Source: Stutzerimonas stutzeri
Lineage (GTDB): Bacteria > Pseudomonadota > Gammaproteobacteria > Pseudomonadales > Pseudomonadaceae
DNA length: 64,000 nt
Direction of reading: 5' to 3'
Assembly (NCBI RefSeq): GCF_009789555.1
Contig: NZ_CP046902.1
Span: 3,984,001-4,048,000 of the forward strand
The first letter of the stretch is position 1; every line of letters starts with the position of its first letter. This document shows positions 52,284 through 61,760 of the stretch, one piece after another. Both the position numbers and the translations under genes were made by a program. The notes beneath the pieces were generated by a model. That model had not been told where the DNA came from. It ran no database searches and worked only from the letters and a program-made list of their open reading frames with translations.

Positions 52284-55200
52284 TTATACCGGGTGCTGCT
52301 GTTCCTTGACGCGGAACCAGGCGGCGTACAGCGCAGGCAGGAACAACAGTGTGAGTGCGGTCGCGATGATCAAGCCGCCCATGATGGCCACCGCCATCGG
52401 CCCGAAGAACACACTGCGTGACAGCGGGATCATCGCCAGCACCGAGGCCAGGGCGGTGAGTACGATCGGCCGGAAGCGACGCACCGTGGCGTCGATGATC
52501 GCGTTGAAACGGTCCTGCCCCGCTCCGATGTCCTGCTCGATCTGGTCCACCAGAATCACCGAGTTGCGCATGATCATCCCGGACAGCGCGATGGTGCCGA
52601 GCATTGCGACGAAGCCGAACGGCTTGCCGAACAGAAGCAGGAACAGCGTAACGCCGATCAACCCCAGGGGCGCGGTGAGAAAGACCATGGTCGCGCGCGA
52701 AAAGCTCTTGAGCTGCAGCATCAACAGGCTGACCACCACGATGACGAACAGCGGCATGCCCGCATTGACCGATGCCTGCCCCCGGCTGGAATCCTCGACC
52801 GTCCCGCCCACTTCCAGCAGGTAGCCGCTGGGAAGCGCATCGCGAATCTCGGCCAGGGTCGGTTCGATCTGCTGCACCAACGAGGCGGGCTGCTGATCGC
52901 CGTAGATATCGGCACGCACCGTAACCGTCGGCAGGCGATTGCGGTGCCAGATGACACCTTCCTCGAAGCCATACTCCAGCGTGGCGACCTGGGACAACGG
53001 CACGCTGCGACCGCTGGCGGTGGGAATCGCCAGGCTCGGCAACCTCGACAGCATTTCGCGCTCCTGCGCGGTCCCGCGCAGCGAAATTTCGATCAGCTCG
53101 TTGTCTTCCCGAAATTGGCCAGCAGCCGTACCGATAAACGTCCGCTGGAGGAAGCCTGCCAACTCGACGGTGGTCACCCCCAGGGCGCGGGCACGGTCCT
53201 GATCGACATTCAGCGAGACCACCTTGCTCGGCTCCTGCCAGTCCAGGTGCACGTTCGCCACGTAGGGGTTCTCGCGCACCTTGGCCGCGACTTGGCGTGC
53301 CAATCCCCGCACCACGTCGATGTGCTCGCCGGTCACGCGGAACTGCACCGGGTAGCCCACGGGCGGTCCGTTTTCCAGTCGACTGACACGCCCGCGCAGC
53401 GTGGGGAAATCGTCTCTCAGCCGCTCGATCAGCCAACTGCGCAGGGCTTCGCGGTCCTCGATGCTTTTCGCCAGGACCACCACCTGGGCGAAACTGGTCG
53501 CGGGCAATTGCTGATCCAGGGGCAGGTAGAAACGCGGCGAACCATTGCCGATGTAGGCCACATAATTGTCGATGCCGACGCGTGCCTTGAGCATTTCTTC
53601 CAGGCGATGGACCTGCGCTTCGGTGGCCTTGAGCGAAACGCCCTCGGCGAGCTTCAGGTCGACCATCAATTCCAGACGCCCCGAGGCCGGAAAAAACTGT
53701 TGCGGCACGACGCGGAACAGACCGATCGCGCCGACGAAGAGCAACAGTGTCAGCACGATCACCGTCTTACGGCGACGCACGCAGAACTGAATAAGCCGTC
53801 TCACCCTCTGGTAGAACGGCGTCGAATAGGGGTCGTGGCCTTTGTCACTGCCGCCGTGCTTCTGCGCGTGTCGCTTGGCCAGATCCGGCAGCAGCTTGGC
53901 GCCCAATAGCGGGACGAACATGACCGCGGCGATCCAGGAGGCCACCAGCGCGATGGTCACCACCTGGAAAATCGATCGGGTGTATTCACCGGTACTCGAT
54001 TGCGCCGTGGCAATGGGCAAGAAGCCCGCCGCCGTGATCAGCGTCCCGGTGAGCATTGGAAAGGCTGTGCTGGTCCAGGCATAGCTCGCCGCCTTGAGCC
54101 GGTCGAAGCCCTGTTCCATCTTGATCGCCATCATCTCCACGGCGATGATCGCATCGTCCACCAACAGCCCGAGCGCCAGCACCAGTGCGCCGAGGGAAAT
54201 CTTGTGCAGGCCGATATCCAGGTAATGCATGGCGGCGAACGTCATCGCCAGTACCAGCGGGATCGACAAGGCCACCACCAGGCCGGTGCGCACGCCGAGC
54301 GAAAAGAAGCTCACCAGCAAGACGATTGCCAGCGCCTCGATCAGCACCTGCACGAACTCACCGACACTGGTTTTCACCGCCGCGGGCTGGTCGGAGACTT
54401 TGCGCAGTTCCATGCCGGCGGGCAGTTCCTGCTGCAGCCGAGCGAACTCGTCTTCCAGCGCTTGGCCCAGCATGAGGATGTCACCACCGGCTTTCATCGA
54501 AACGGCCAGCCCGATGGCGGGCTCGCCCATGAAGCGCATGCGGGGTGATGGCGGATCGTTGAAGCCCCGGTGAACCTCGGCCACGTCGCCGATACGGAAG
54601 GTGTTGCCCGCGACCCGGATCGGAAAATCGCGGATCTGCGCAACCGTTTCGAAGCTGCCCGTAACGCGCAGCCGGACGCGTTCGCTGGGCCCTTCGACGA
54701 AGCCCGCCGGCATCACCGTGTTCTGGGCTTCGAGCGCCTGCCTGACCGCTTCCAGCGGCACGCCCAGGTTCGCCAGTTTGACGTTCGACAGCTCGATCCA
54801 GATTTTCTCGTCCTGCAGGCCGATCAGTTCGACCTTGCCGACATTCTTCACCCGTTGCAGTTGCAGCTGGATGCGGTCGGCGTAGTCCTTGAGTACCGCG
54901 TAGTCAAAGCCCTTGCCCGTCAGGGCATAGATGTTGCCGAAGGTCGTGCCGAACTCGTCGTTGAAGAACGGGCCCTGCACGCCCGCAGGCAAGGTGTGAC
55001 GGATGTCACCGACCTTCTTGCGCAGCTGGTACCACAGGTTGGGGATGTCTTCGGAGCGCAACGAATCACGGGCCATGAACGTCACGTTGGATTCGCCCGG
55101 ACGCGAGAAGGATACGATCCGCTCGTACTCGCCGGTTTCCATCAGTTTCTTCTCGATGCGCTCGGTCACCTGCCGGGAGACTTCCTCCGCGGTGGCGCCC

Positions 55201-55361
55201 GGCCATTGGGTCTGAATCACCATCGCCTTGAAGGTAAACGGTGGGTCTTCGCTCTGGCCCAGCTTGCTGTAGGAAAGCGCGCCCACGACGCCCATCAGCA
55301 GCATCAGATAGATGACGATCTGCCGGTTGCCCAGCGCCCAGGCTGAAAGATTGAAGCGCAT
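52284..55361 (-). CDS. RND efflux transporter, inner-membrane subunit
   Basis: This 1025-residue protein of the AcrB/HAE-RND family has twelve membrane helices, two large periplasmic loops and the proton-relay pair Asp-Asp in GLLVDDAIIAVEM near residue 400. The N-terminus (LSAWALGNRQIVIYLMLLMG) and motif EDPPFTFKAMVI resemble the TriC/VexF-type branch of drug or biocide exporters rather than MexB. The ATG at 55361 has GGAG 8 nt upstream. It follows the adaptor gene with 5 nt between. No outer-membrane channel gene is present, so an OprM/TolC-type protein encoded elsewhere would be used. Confidence 0.93.
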   Translation of the reverse strand: MRFNLSAWALGNRQIVIYLMLLMGVVGALSYSKLGQSEDPPFTFKAMVIQTQWPGATAEEVSRQVTERIEKKLMETGEYERIVSFSRPGESNVTFMARDSLRSEDIPNLWYQLRKKVGDIRHTLPAGVQGPFFNDEFGTTFGNIYALTGKGFDYAVLKDYADRIQLQLQRVKNVGKVELIGLQDEKIWIELSNVKLANLGVPLEAVRQALEAQNTVMPAGFVEGPSERVRLRVTGSFETVAQIRDFPIRVAGNTFRIGDVAEVHRGFNDPPSPRMRFMGEPAIGLAVSMKAGGDILMLGQALEDEFARLQQELPAGMELRKVSDQPAAVKTSVGEFVQVLIEALAIVLLVSFFSLGVRTGLVVALSIPLVLAMTFAAMHYLDIGLHKISLGALVLALGLLVDDAIIAVEMMAIKMEQGFDRLKAASYAWTSTAFPMLTGTLITAAGFLPIATAQSSTGEYTRSIFQVVTIALVASWIAAVMFVPLLGAKLLPDLAKRHAQKHGGSDKGHDPYSTPFYQRVRRLIQFCVRRRKTVIVLTLLLFVGAIGLFRVVPQQFFPASGRLELMVDLKLAEGVSLKATEAQVHRLEEMLKARVGIDNYVAYIGNGSPRFYLPLDQQLPATSFAQVVVLAKSIEDREALRSWLIERLRDDFPTLRGRVSRLENGPPVGYPVQFRVTGEHIDVVRGLARQVAAKVRENPYVANVHLDWQEPSKVVSLNVDQDRARALGVTTVELAGFLQRTFIGTAAGQFREDNELIEISLRGTAQEREMLSRLPSLAIPTASGRSVPLSQVATLEYGFEEGVIWHRNRLPTVTVRADIYGDQQPASLVQQIEPTLAEIRDALPSGYLLEVGGTVEDSSRGQASVNAGMPLFVIVVVSLLMLQLKSFSRATMVFLTAPLGLIGVTLFLLLFGKPFGFVAMLGTIALSGMIMRNSVILVDQIEQDIGAGQDRFNAIIDATVRRFRPIVLTALASVLAMIPLSRSVFFGPMAVAIMGGLIIATALTLLFLPALYAAWFRVKEQQHPV

Positions 55362-55366
55362 CCCGA

Positions 55367-56464
55367 TCACTCCTGGGCCGCCAGCACGACCGGGCGATTA
55401 TCGCGATCGACCGCCCTCACCGTCTGGTTCTCATGGAGCATCTGTACGCCAGCCAGCACGACCCAGTCGTCAGCTCGCAGCCCTTCGAGCACCGGGACCA
55501 GCGTGTCGCCGAAAGCCCCGGTCCGCACGGCTACGCGCTCCAGCGTGGCATCACGCCTGATGCGCCACACGAACGCCTCTCCCTGCTCGGCGGTCACTGC
55601 CGAGAGCGGGACGGCCAGAGGCACGGCCCCGTTGCTGCGAATCGACACCAGCGCGCTCTGGCCCAGCTCGGCGGACACCTCGGCGTCAGTGAACGCGACT
55701 CGCGCCGAGTAGGTACGCGATTGCGCGTCAGCCGCCGGTGACAGTTCACGAATCCTGCCAGGGTACTGCTTGCCCGGTTGCGACCATATTTCCACCGACA
55801 CGTCCTGGCCGACCGAATGGCGATCCAGCGCTTGCTCGGGCAGGTTGATCGCGACCTCACGCTCACCGTCCGCGGCAAGAACGAACGCCGTCTGGCCGGC
55901 TGCGACCACCTGCCCAACCTCCACCAGACGCCTTGCGATGACCCCGTCGCGGGTCGCGCGCAAGGTCGCGTAATCGACCTGGTTGCTGGCCACATCGAAC
56001 TCGGCGCGCGCCTGTTTCAGGCGTGCCTCGGCCGAGCGATAGGCGTTTTCGGAGGCATCGAACTGCGAACGGCTGACCAATTGCCGGCCCATCAGCGTCT
56101 TGTAGCGCTCATGTTCGGCGCGAGCGACCCGCAGATTGGCTTCGGCGGCCGTCACCTGGGCGCGGATACCCTCGAGTTGCAGGCGCACGTCCTGCGGATC
56201 GAGTTTGGCCAGCGGCTGGTCCTTGCGCACCCGCTCGCCGACTTCAACCATGCGCTCGGTCACTTTCCCGCCGATACGGAACGCCAGTTCCGGCTCGTAG
56301 CGCGCATGCACCTCACCCGGATAACGCTCGACCGCCTGGCTCGCCGGTTCAGGCTGTATCACCATCACCGGCCGTGCAGAGAGCGGTTCGGGCTCGCCGT
56401 TGCCACAACCGGCAAGCAAGGCGACGGCGATGGCGCCGAGGAAAGGCAGGACATGTCGGGACAC
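55367..56464 (-). CDS. RND efflux periplasmic adaptor (membrane fusion) lipoprotein
   Basis: This 365-residue adaptor bridges the RND pump and an outer-membrane channel. It begins with a lipoprotein signal (FLGAIAVALLAGC, Cys20). A barrel-sandwich/lipoyl half (YEPELAFRIGGKVTERMVEV), a helical hairpin (about residues 85-155) and beta-barrel domains follow. DRHSVGQDVSVEIWSQPG is also typical. It is first in the operon, with the RND gene 5 nt downstream. A TetR gene is divergent, and the promoter overlaps a palindrome at 56503-56518. Confidence 0.92.
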   Translation of the reverse strand: MSRHVLPFLGAIAVALLAGCGNGEPEPLSARPVMVIQPEPASQAVERYPGEVHARYEPELAFRIGGKVTERMVEVGERVRKDQPLAKLDPQDVRLQLEGIRAQVTAAEANLRVARAEHERYKTLMGRQLVSRSQFDASENAYRSAEARLKQARAEFDVASNQVDYATLRATRDGVIARRLVEVGQVVAAGQTAFVLAADGEREVAINLPEQALDRHSVGQDVSVEIWSQPGKQYPGRIRELSPAADAQSRTYSARVAFTDAEVSAELGQSALVSIRSNGAVPLAVPLSAVTAEQGEAFVWRIRRDATLERVAVRTGAFGDTLVPVLEGLRADDWVVLAGVQMLHENQTVRAVDRDNRPVVLAAQE

Positions 56465-56502
56465 GTTGAATCTCTCTCTGTCGCAAGACGGGTTCTAATA
56501 CT

Positions 56503-56518
56503 TATACTGGCCGGTATA
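56503..56518. promoter_or_regulatory. Probable TetR operator for the RND operon
   Basis: TATACTGGCCGGTATA is an inverted repeat with one mismatched pair, in the gap between the divergent TetR and adaptor genes. An outer inverted repeat, TAATACT (56496-56502) and AGTATTA (56544-56550), flanks it. Confidence 0.7.
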
Positions 56519-56544
56519 GTAAAAATACCGAACTCACCAGTCTA
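56516..56544 (-). promoter_or_regulatory. Predicted promoter of the RND adaptor operon
   Basis: TAGACT (56544-56539) and TACTAT (56521-56516) on the minus strand are 17 nt apart, each matching consensus at 4 of 6 bases. The -10 box overlaps the palindrome at 56503-56518. Confidence 0.45.
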
Positions 56545-56559
56545 GTATTAAAAACACCC

Positions 56560-57213
56560 ATGACAGAAATCCCCTCAACATCTTCTGGCCCGGGGCGTCC
56601 GAAGGATCTCGCCAAGCGCGAAGCCATTCTTTCGGCCGCTCGGGAGCTGTTTCTCAGCAATGGCTACGAGGGCAGCAGCATGGACGCCATCGCCGCCGAA
56701 GCGGGCGTTTCGAAGCTCACGCTCTACAGTCACTTCAAGGACAAGGAAGCGCTGTTCGGCGAAGCGGTGAAAATAACCTGCGAGACACGACTGCCGCGCC
56801 GACTGTTCGTACTTGAGGCCGGTTGCTCGATAGAACAGGTTCTGCTGAACATCGGCCATGCGTTCCAGGCCCTTGTGAACAGCCCCGAGTCCATTGGCTT
56901 GCACCGCGTGATGGTGGCCATGGCGACGCAGAATCCGGCCCTGTCACGGATGTTTTTCGACGTAGGGCCGCAGCGCCTGCTGCTGGATCTCGAACAGTTG
57001 CTGATCCAGGCGAACCAGCGCGGGCTACTCAGTACGAGCGAGCCCATGCGTGCTGCAGAGCACTTTTGCTCGCTGATCAAGGGCGCCGCGCATTTCCGTT
57101 TGCTGATCGGCTACGCGCCACAGCCCGATGCGCAGCAGGCGGCCAGGCACGTCGAGGACTGCGTCGCTCTGTTCCTGCGGGCCTATGGCGGCATGAAGCC
57201 CACCGCCGATTGA
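56560..57213 (+). CDS. TetR/AcrR family regulator of the RND operon
   Basis: This 217-residue protein has a Gly/Pro/Arg-rich lead (SGPGRPKD), a TetR helix-turn-helix (ILSAARELFLSNGYEGSSMD; AAEAGVSKLTLYSHFKDKEA) and a C-domain of the AefR-like type (FVLEAGCSIEQVLLNIGHAF). It is divergent from the adaptor-RND pair with 95 nt between, and the palindrome there is the likely operator. It is expected to repress efflux until an inducer binds. Confidence 0.93.
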   Translation: MTEIPSTSSGPGRPKDLAKREAILSAARELFLSNGYEGSSMDAIAAEAGVSKLTLYSHFKDKEALFGEAVKITCETRLPRRLFVLEAGCSIEQVLLNIGHAFQALVNSPESIGLHRVMVAMATQNPALSRMFFDVGPQRLLLDLEQLLIQANQRGLLSTSEPMRAAEHFCSLIKGAAHFRLLIGYAPQPDAQQAARHVEDCVALFLRAYGGMKPTAD

Positions 57214-57312
57214 GCCGGCCTGGCCCGCTCGGCGTATGCAAGGGCAGCGGGGGCACGCATTCGTCGCGAGGCGCGGGCGAGCGCGATTGCCAGCCCGCAC
57301 GTTGCGCGTCGC

Positions 57313-58521
57313 TCAATCGTGGCTCAGGGCACCGATCCGATGGATGGACAGGTCTGCGCCGTTGAACTCGTCCTCCTGACTCAGACGAATCCCGATGACC
57401 GCTTTGAGCAGGCCATACACCAGCAAGCCGCCCGCCAGGGCAACCAGAACGCCGAGCGCCGAGCCGATCAACTGGCTGACCAGGCTGACGCCACCCAGGC
57501 CACCCATCGCCTGCTGGCCGAAAATGCCGCAGGCCAGGCCGCCCCATACGCCGCACAGGCCATGCAGCGGCCACACGCCGAGCACGTCATCGATCTTCCA
57601 GGTGTTCTGTGCGGCGGTGAACGTCCAGACGAACAAGGCACCGGCCACCACGCCGGTCGCCAGCGCACCAATCGGGTGCATGACATCTGAGCCCGCGCAG
57701 ACCGCGACCAGGCCGGCCAAGGGTCCGTTATGCAGGAAGCCGGGATCGTTGCGTCCGACCGCCCACGCCGCGGCGGTCCCGCCAACCATCGCCATGAGGG
57801 AATTGATCGCCACCAGCCCGCTGACGCCTTCGAGCGTTTGCGCACTCATCACGTTGAAGCCAAACCAGCCGACGATGAGAATCCATGAGCCCAGCGCGAG
57901 GAACGGGATATTGGATGGCGCGAAGGCCACCACCCGCCCGTCGCGATAACGCCCGTTGCGTCGCCCCAGCAGGATGACCGCACCAAGCGCCAGCCAACCC
58001 CCCACTCCATGCACCACCACCGAACCGGCGAAGTCATGGAATGGCGCGCCGAAGCGACCTTCGAGCCAGGCTTGCACACCGAAATTGCCGTTCCACATCA
58101 TCCCTTCGAAGAACGGATAGATAAACGCCACGATCAGCAAGGTCGCGCACAGCTGCGGGCCGAAACGCGCCCGCTCGGCGATGCCGCCGGAGATGATCGC
58201 CGGTATCGCGGCGGCGAAGGTCAGCAAAAAGAAGAACTTCACCAGTGAGTAGCCGTTGTCGATGACCAACTGGTCAGCCGGCTGGATGAAGGTCACACCA
58301 TAGGCGATCCAATAGCCGACGAAAAAATAGGCCAAGGTCGAAACAGCGAAATCCGCGATGATCTTCGACAACGCATTGACTTGGTTTTTCAAGCGCACCG
58401 TACCGACTTCGAGAAACGCGAAGCCTGCGTGCATGGCCAGCACCATGACCGCGCCCATGAGGATAAACAACGTGTTGGCGCCGTGAACCAACACTTCCAC
58501 CGCACTGCTCGGGTTTTCCAT
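57313..58521 (-). CDS. amt: Ammonium transporter Amt
   Basis: This 402-residue ammonium channel has eleven membrane helices. The twin pore histidines appear in FHDFAGSVVVHGVGGW and HPIGALATG/WPLHGLCGVWGG, and the Amt C-terminal tail ends NGADLSIHRIGALSHD. The amt-like N-terminus lacks a signal peptide (MENPSSAVEVLVHGANTLF). A glnK gene, usual next to amtB, is absent from both sides, so this may be a secondary Amt. No sigma-54 promoter stands out upstream. Confidence 0.94.
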   Translation of the reverse strand: MENPSSAVEVLVHGANTLFILMGAVMVLAMHAGFAFLEVGTVRLKNQVNALSKIIADFAVSTLAYFFVGYWIAYGVTFIQPADQLVIDNGYSLVKFFFLLTFAAAIPAIISGGIAERARFGPQLCATLLIVAFIYPFFEGMMWNGNFGVQAWLEGRFGAPFHDFAGSVVVHGVGGWLALGAVILLGRRNGRYRDGRVVAFAPSNIPFLALGSWILIVGWFGFNVMSAQTLEGVSGLVAINSLMAMVGGTAAAWAVGRNDPGFLHNGPLAGLVAVCAGSDVMHPIGALATGVVAGALFVWTFTAAQNTWKIDDVLGVWPLHGLCGVWGGLACGIFGQQAMGGLGGVSLVSQLIGSALGVLVALAGGLLVYGLLKAVIGIRLSQEDEFNGADLSIHRIGALSHD

Positions 58522-58815
58522 CTACTGCATCCTGCTGTGAAACGCACCAAAACGGCCAGTCTCACCCCTATACGCACCATCATGCGTCATCTTGCGGGCG
58601 AGACTTGCCATAGCCTGGAGCGGACGGCTGGACGAGCACATCGAACGCGATGATCTCTCCCCCTTGAAATTCAAGGACCTCGCGCAGCCGCCGCTTTTTC
58701 AGCACGCGGACGCCGCGCCATTTGAGGGCAACGGCGGCAACACGCGCACCAAACGACTGCAAAGTCTGTACCAGCGAAACGGCGACAATGAACCAACTTG
58801 GCGCAGCGGGCCGCG
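58522..58815. other. Region between amt and dgt without an assigned gene
   Basis: A minus-strand frame of 60 codons (58580-58762, TTG start), extendable upstream, contains AVALKWRGVRVLKKRRLREV and an acidic-neutral tail. I cannot match it to a family, and its start is uncertain. It might be a small or decayed gene or chance. No terminator is clear. Confidence 0.4.
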
Positions 58816-60312
58816 TTACAGGGCGGACAGGATGCGGTATTCATCCTGCGCCAGCTGGTCGGTCATGCCGCTGACGAAATCCTGCAGCATGCGGCAGCGA
58901 TAATAGAACTCCCAAAGCGGCTGGTCCGGCGAACCCTCGGGGTGCGCGTTCATCGCTTCGTGATAGGCCTTGATCAGTTGGCTGGGCAGTCGTCGCGCAA
59001 GCATCTGCAGATGCGGCTCGCTGCGACACTCGCCGGCGGTCAGCGCCTGGAAGGTCTGCGGTGCGACGCGCAGCAGCGGCGCGTAGCTGTCGAGCAGGCC
59101 CTGGAGAATTCGATAGCCCTGTAACTGGAGCGTTTCCACCTCGCGGTGACAGAAGACCCGATCCATCGCCACATCCTTGAAGGTCTGTACGATGGCGTTG
59201 GCCAGGCTGGCATCTTCGAGCAGCGCCCGGTCCAGGGTACCGTGGTACACCGCCTCGATGTGCTCGATGAACTGTTGAGCGGCGTGCTGCACGAGCGGAT
59301 GGACCATGATCACTCGCAGCCAGATGAAGAATTCGCCAACCTTGTTGATGGGTTCCTTCTGTGCGCGGGATTCGGCATACGCCACCATGCTGCGGAAGCT
59401 GCGACCAGTTGGCGCGATCGGCGCGTCCAGCGAACCGTGCTCGGCGAACTTGGCCAGCAGCAGTTGAGCCAATTGCTTGATGGTGAAAATGCCTTTTTCT
59501 ACCGAGTCCTCGATATCCGCCAGGCAATAGGCGATATCGTCCGCCGCCTCCATGATGTAGGCAACCGGATGGCGCGCCCCTGGCTGCAGGTCCAGAGCGG
59601 CACGCAGATCGGTGATGAAAACCTCCTCGGACAGATAGAAACCTGGCTTCTTGTTCAGGTAGGCCCCAGGCGTGCCCTTCGCCGGCCTGGGTGCATAAGC
59701 GGCACGAACATACTTGAGCAGACCGGCCGTCTGGGTGTACGTCAGGTTCAACCGCAGCAGGCTGACCACCAGCCGGATTGCCTGAGCATTGCCTTCGAAC
59801 TGCTTGAGGTCCGCGAGCATCCGGCTGCGCAACGCGTCATCGCCCTGCTCCAACGGGACGGCGGCCTCGAATAGCGCTTCGAGCTTGCGGCCGAACCACT
59901 CGCTGATGGCAAACTCGCCAAAGTGACCGAACGGTGGATTGCCGATGTCGTGCATCAGGCAGGCCATCTCCACCAGACTTTCCAGCGCCCCCTCGAGCAA
60001 ATCCAACCCATAGTCTCCCGCCTTGTCGCCGAGCTGCTTGTACAGCGTGCGAACGATGAAGCGACCTGTCTGCTGGACTTCCAGGGAATGTGTCAGACGG
60101 CTGCGCACCGCCGCGTTACGCTCCAGCGGAAAGACCTGAGTCTTCTGCTGCAACCTTCGAACGGCCGCTGAATGAATGATGCGCCCACGGTCGCTTTCCA
60201 GTTGATCGATGACCAGCGACAGATCGCCCTCGGACGCCTTGAGGCCAGGCTCTACCTGCCCGTAAGGCCGCTGACGGGATATCTTGTCCTTGAAATTAAC
60301 GGGCCGCGGCAT
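58816..60312 (-). CDS. dgt: Deoxyguanosine triphosphate triphosphohydrolase
   Basis: This 498-residue HD-domain protein splits dNTPs (dGTP in E. coli) into nucleoside and triphosphate. Metal-binding motifs are RLTHSLEVQQTGRFI, LMHDIGNPPFGHFGE and MEAADDIAYCLADIED. Length is close to E. coli Dgt (505), and the N-terminal FKDKISRQRPYG is typical. Roles in dNTP balance and phage resistance are known for the family. It stands alone on the minus strand. Confidence 0.94.
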   Translation of the reverse strand: MPRPVNFKDKISRQRPYGQVEPGLKASEGDLSLVIDQLESDRGRIIHSAAVRRLQQKTQVFPLERNAAVRSRLTHSLEVQQTGRFIVRTLYKQLGDKAGDYGLDLLEGALESLVEMACLMHDIGNPPFGHFGEFAISEWFGRKLEALFEAAVPLEQGDDALRSRMLADLKQFEGNAQAIRLVVSLLRLNLTYTQTAGLLKYVRAAYAPRPAKGTPGAYLNKKPGFYLSEEVFITDLRAALDLQPGARHPVAYIMEAADDIAYCLADIEDSVEKGIFTIKQLAQLLLAKFAEHGSLDAPIAPTGRSFRSMVAYAESRAQKEPINKVGEFFIWLRVIMVHPLVQHAAQQFIEHIEAVYHGTLDRALLEDASLANAIVQTFKDVAMDRVFCHREVETLQLQGYRILQGLLDSYAPLLRVAPQTFQALTAGECRSEPHLQMLARRLPSQLIKAYHEAMNAHPEGSPDQPLWEFYYRCRMLQDFVSGMTDQLAQDEYRILSAL

Positions 60313-60431
60313 GGTCGCTCTCGCTGTGACGAAACAGCGAGCCTAGCGCGGCTTGTCCGCTTTACCAAGACCACCAGGTGCACGGTCAGCTGCCTCGATT
60401 AGAATCGCCGTTCAGTCAGGAGCGAAGCCAG

Positions 60432-60620
60432 ATGAAGCGGTCGGAATTTCACCAGCAACATGCCGAGCGTGCGACCGCCGAAGCACGCCGGTTGCTCGAA
60501 CAGCAATCCGCGCTGGGCGCACGCTGGCTGGCCTGGGTCGCCAGCCAGTTGTATCTGCTCAGTCCGCCGGAATATGCGGCGATGGTTCGCCGCGAACTGG
60601 CCCGTCTCAGGGACGCTTGA
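60432..60620 (+). CDS. Small helical hypothetical protein
   Basis: This 62-residue protein is rich in Ala, Arg and Leu and probably all helical (ERATAEARRLLEQQSALGAR). AGGAG lies 9 nt before the ATG at 60432. It starts 11 nt before the MOSC gene region and reads in the same direction (stop to MOSC start 11 nt), so the two are probably co-transcribed. I do not recognise a domain. Confidence 0.7.
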   Translation: MKRSEFHQQHAERATAEARRLLEQQSALGARWLAWVASQLYLLSPPEYAAMVRRELARLRDA

Positions 60621-60631
60621 AGCGCTAGGCC

Positions 60632-61339
60632 ATGAACCGATATCCGCCTCGGGCACAGCCCATGCAATGGCCGGTCGAAGGTCCTTTCCTGCGGGACCGG
60701 TTAGTGCCGCTGCCCGGCACTGGAAAACCATCGGCCATCGACAAGCAGTTGGCAGCGGCGCCAGTCTGGCTGGATTTCGCGGGCCTGGCCGGGGACCGGG
60801 TCGCTGATCGTCGCTACCACGGTGGGCCGGATCGCAGCCTTTGCCACTACCCCGCCGAACATTACGGTCATTGGCGCAGAGCCTATCCGCACCTTCGGCA
60901 ACTCGGTCCGGCTGCCTTCGGTGAAAACCTGTCCACCTGCGGCCTCGATGAGGCGCAGGTGTGCATCGGGGATCGCTTTCGTTGGGGCGATGCCATTATC
61001 GAAGTGAGCCAGCCGCGTTCGCCATGCGCCAATCTCGACCGTCGCCACAACGCGCGAGGCCTGGCACGACAGCTGGCCAGCAGCGCCAGGATCGGCTGGT
61101 TGTACCGCACCCTCGAAGCCGGCGAGATCGCGCCGGGCGCCGCGCTACAGCTGATCGACCGGCCCTACCCGACCGTCAGCGTCGCGCATCTATGGCAAAG
61201 CGTCGTCAACGGCACCGCCAGCGACGACGAACTGGCCCAACTGGCTGAACTTCAGCCGCTGGCCATGGAGTATCGCAAGCGCTTGGGCCAGCAACTCGAT
61301 TCGAGGCGGTTCCGGCGCGACCAGGGCAGCCTGTTCTAA
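60632..61339 (+). CDS. MOSC domain protein (YiiM-like)
   Basis: This 235-residue protein has a MOSC domain related to the molybdenum-cofactor sulfurase C-terminus. GLAGDRVADRRYHGGPDRSL (about residues 51-70) is the MOSC beta motif, the conserved Cys is in SQPRSPCANLDRRH, and a YiiM-type 3-alpha C-terminus is present. In E. coli YiiM works with 6-hydroxylaminopurine detoxification through molybdenum cofactor. It follows the 62-residue gene by 11 nt. Confidence 0.9.
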   Translation: MNRYPPRAQPMQWPVEGPFLRDRLVPLPGTGKPSAIDKQLAAAPVWLDFAGLAGDRVADRRYHGGPDRSLCHYPAEHYGHWRRAYPHLRQLGPAAFGENLSTCGLDEAQVCIGDRFRWGDAIIEVSQPRSPCANLDRRHNARGLARQLASSARIGWLYRTLEAGEIAPGAALQLIDRPYPTVSVAHLWQSVVNGTASDDELAQLAELQPLAMEYRKRLGQQLDSRRFRRDQGSLF

Positions 61340-61616
61340 GCCGGGTCACAGACTCGGGCGTCGAGGCTCTTGCCACTGATCGGCGTGCGAAACACCCAAC
61401 GTTCAGGTGCGGCGCTCGGACGCGTGATCCAGTCGGGTCAGGTCTGACACCTCGAACGGATGGAAAGAACGGTAAACCGTGCCGCCATTGCGCCGAAGCC
61501 CCAGCAGAATTTCGACCCGCTTCTATACTGATATCCACGCCCATTCCGTGGTGCACGGGCTCATTGCAGACCACGCAGGGATGCACAACCCAGCCATCGA
61601 TCCGCGAGGCGACACC

Positions 61617-61745
61617 ATGAGCAAAGGCATGGATTCAAAGAAGAACGCGAAAAAGAAACCGCAGAAAACCGCGCAGCAAAAGCGCCTGGCCAAACGAGAG
61701 AAAGCCAGCGGCGAGTCCTTGCTGGGCAGTCACGCAGCCCGCTGA
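61617..61745 (+). CDS. Small Lys-rich hypothetical protein
   Basis: This 42-residue protein (MSKGMDSKKNAKKKPQKTAQ, then KRLAKREKASGESLL) has about a third basic residues. Similar short Lys-rich proteins occur in Pseudomonas without known function; RNA binding or ribosome association is a guess from charge. The chosen ATG is preceded by a GAGGCGAC weak ribosome site. The 277 nt between it and the MOSC gene shows no other gene. Confidence 0.6.
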   Translation: MSKGMDSKKNAKKKPQKTAQQKRLAKREKASGESLLGSHAAR

Positions 61746-61760
61746 CATCAGGTGACTTGC

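Noticed and set aside
58522..58640. Sigma-54 promoter for amt
   Set aside because: The best candidate on the minus strand, TGGCAAG-N4-, lacks the TTGC -12 element.
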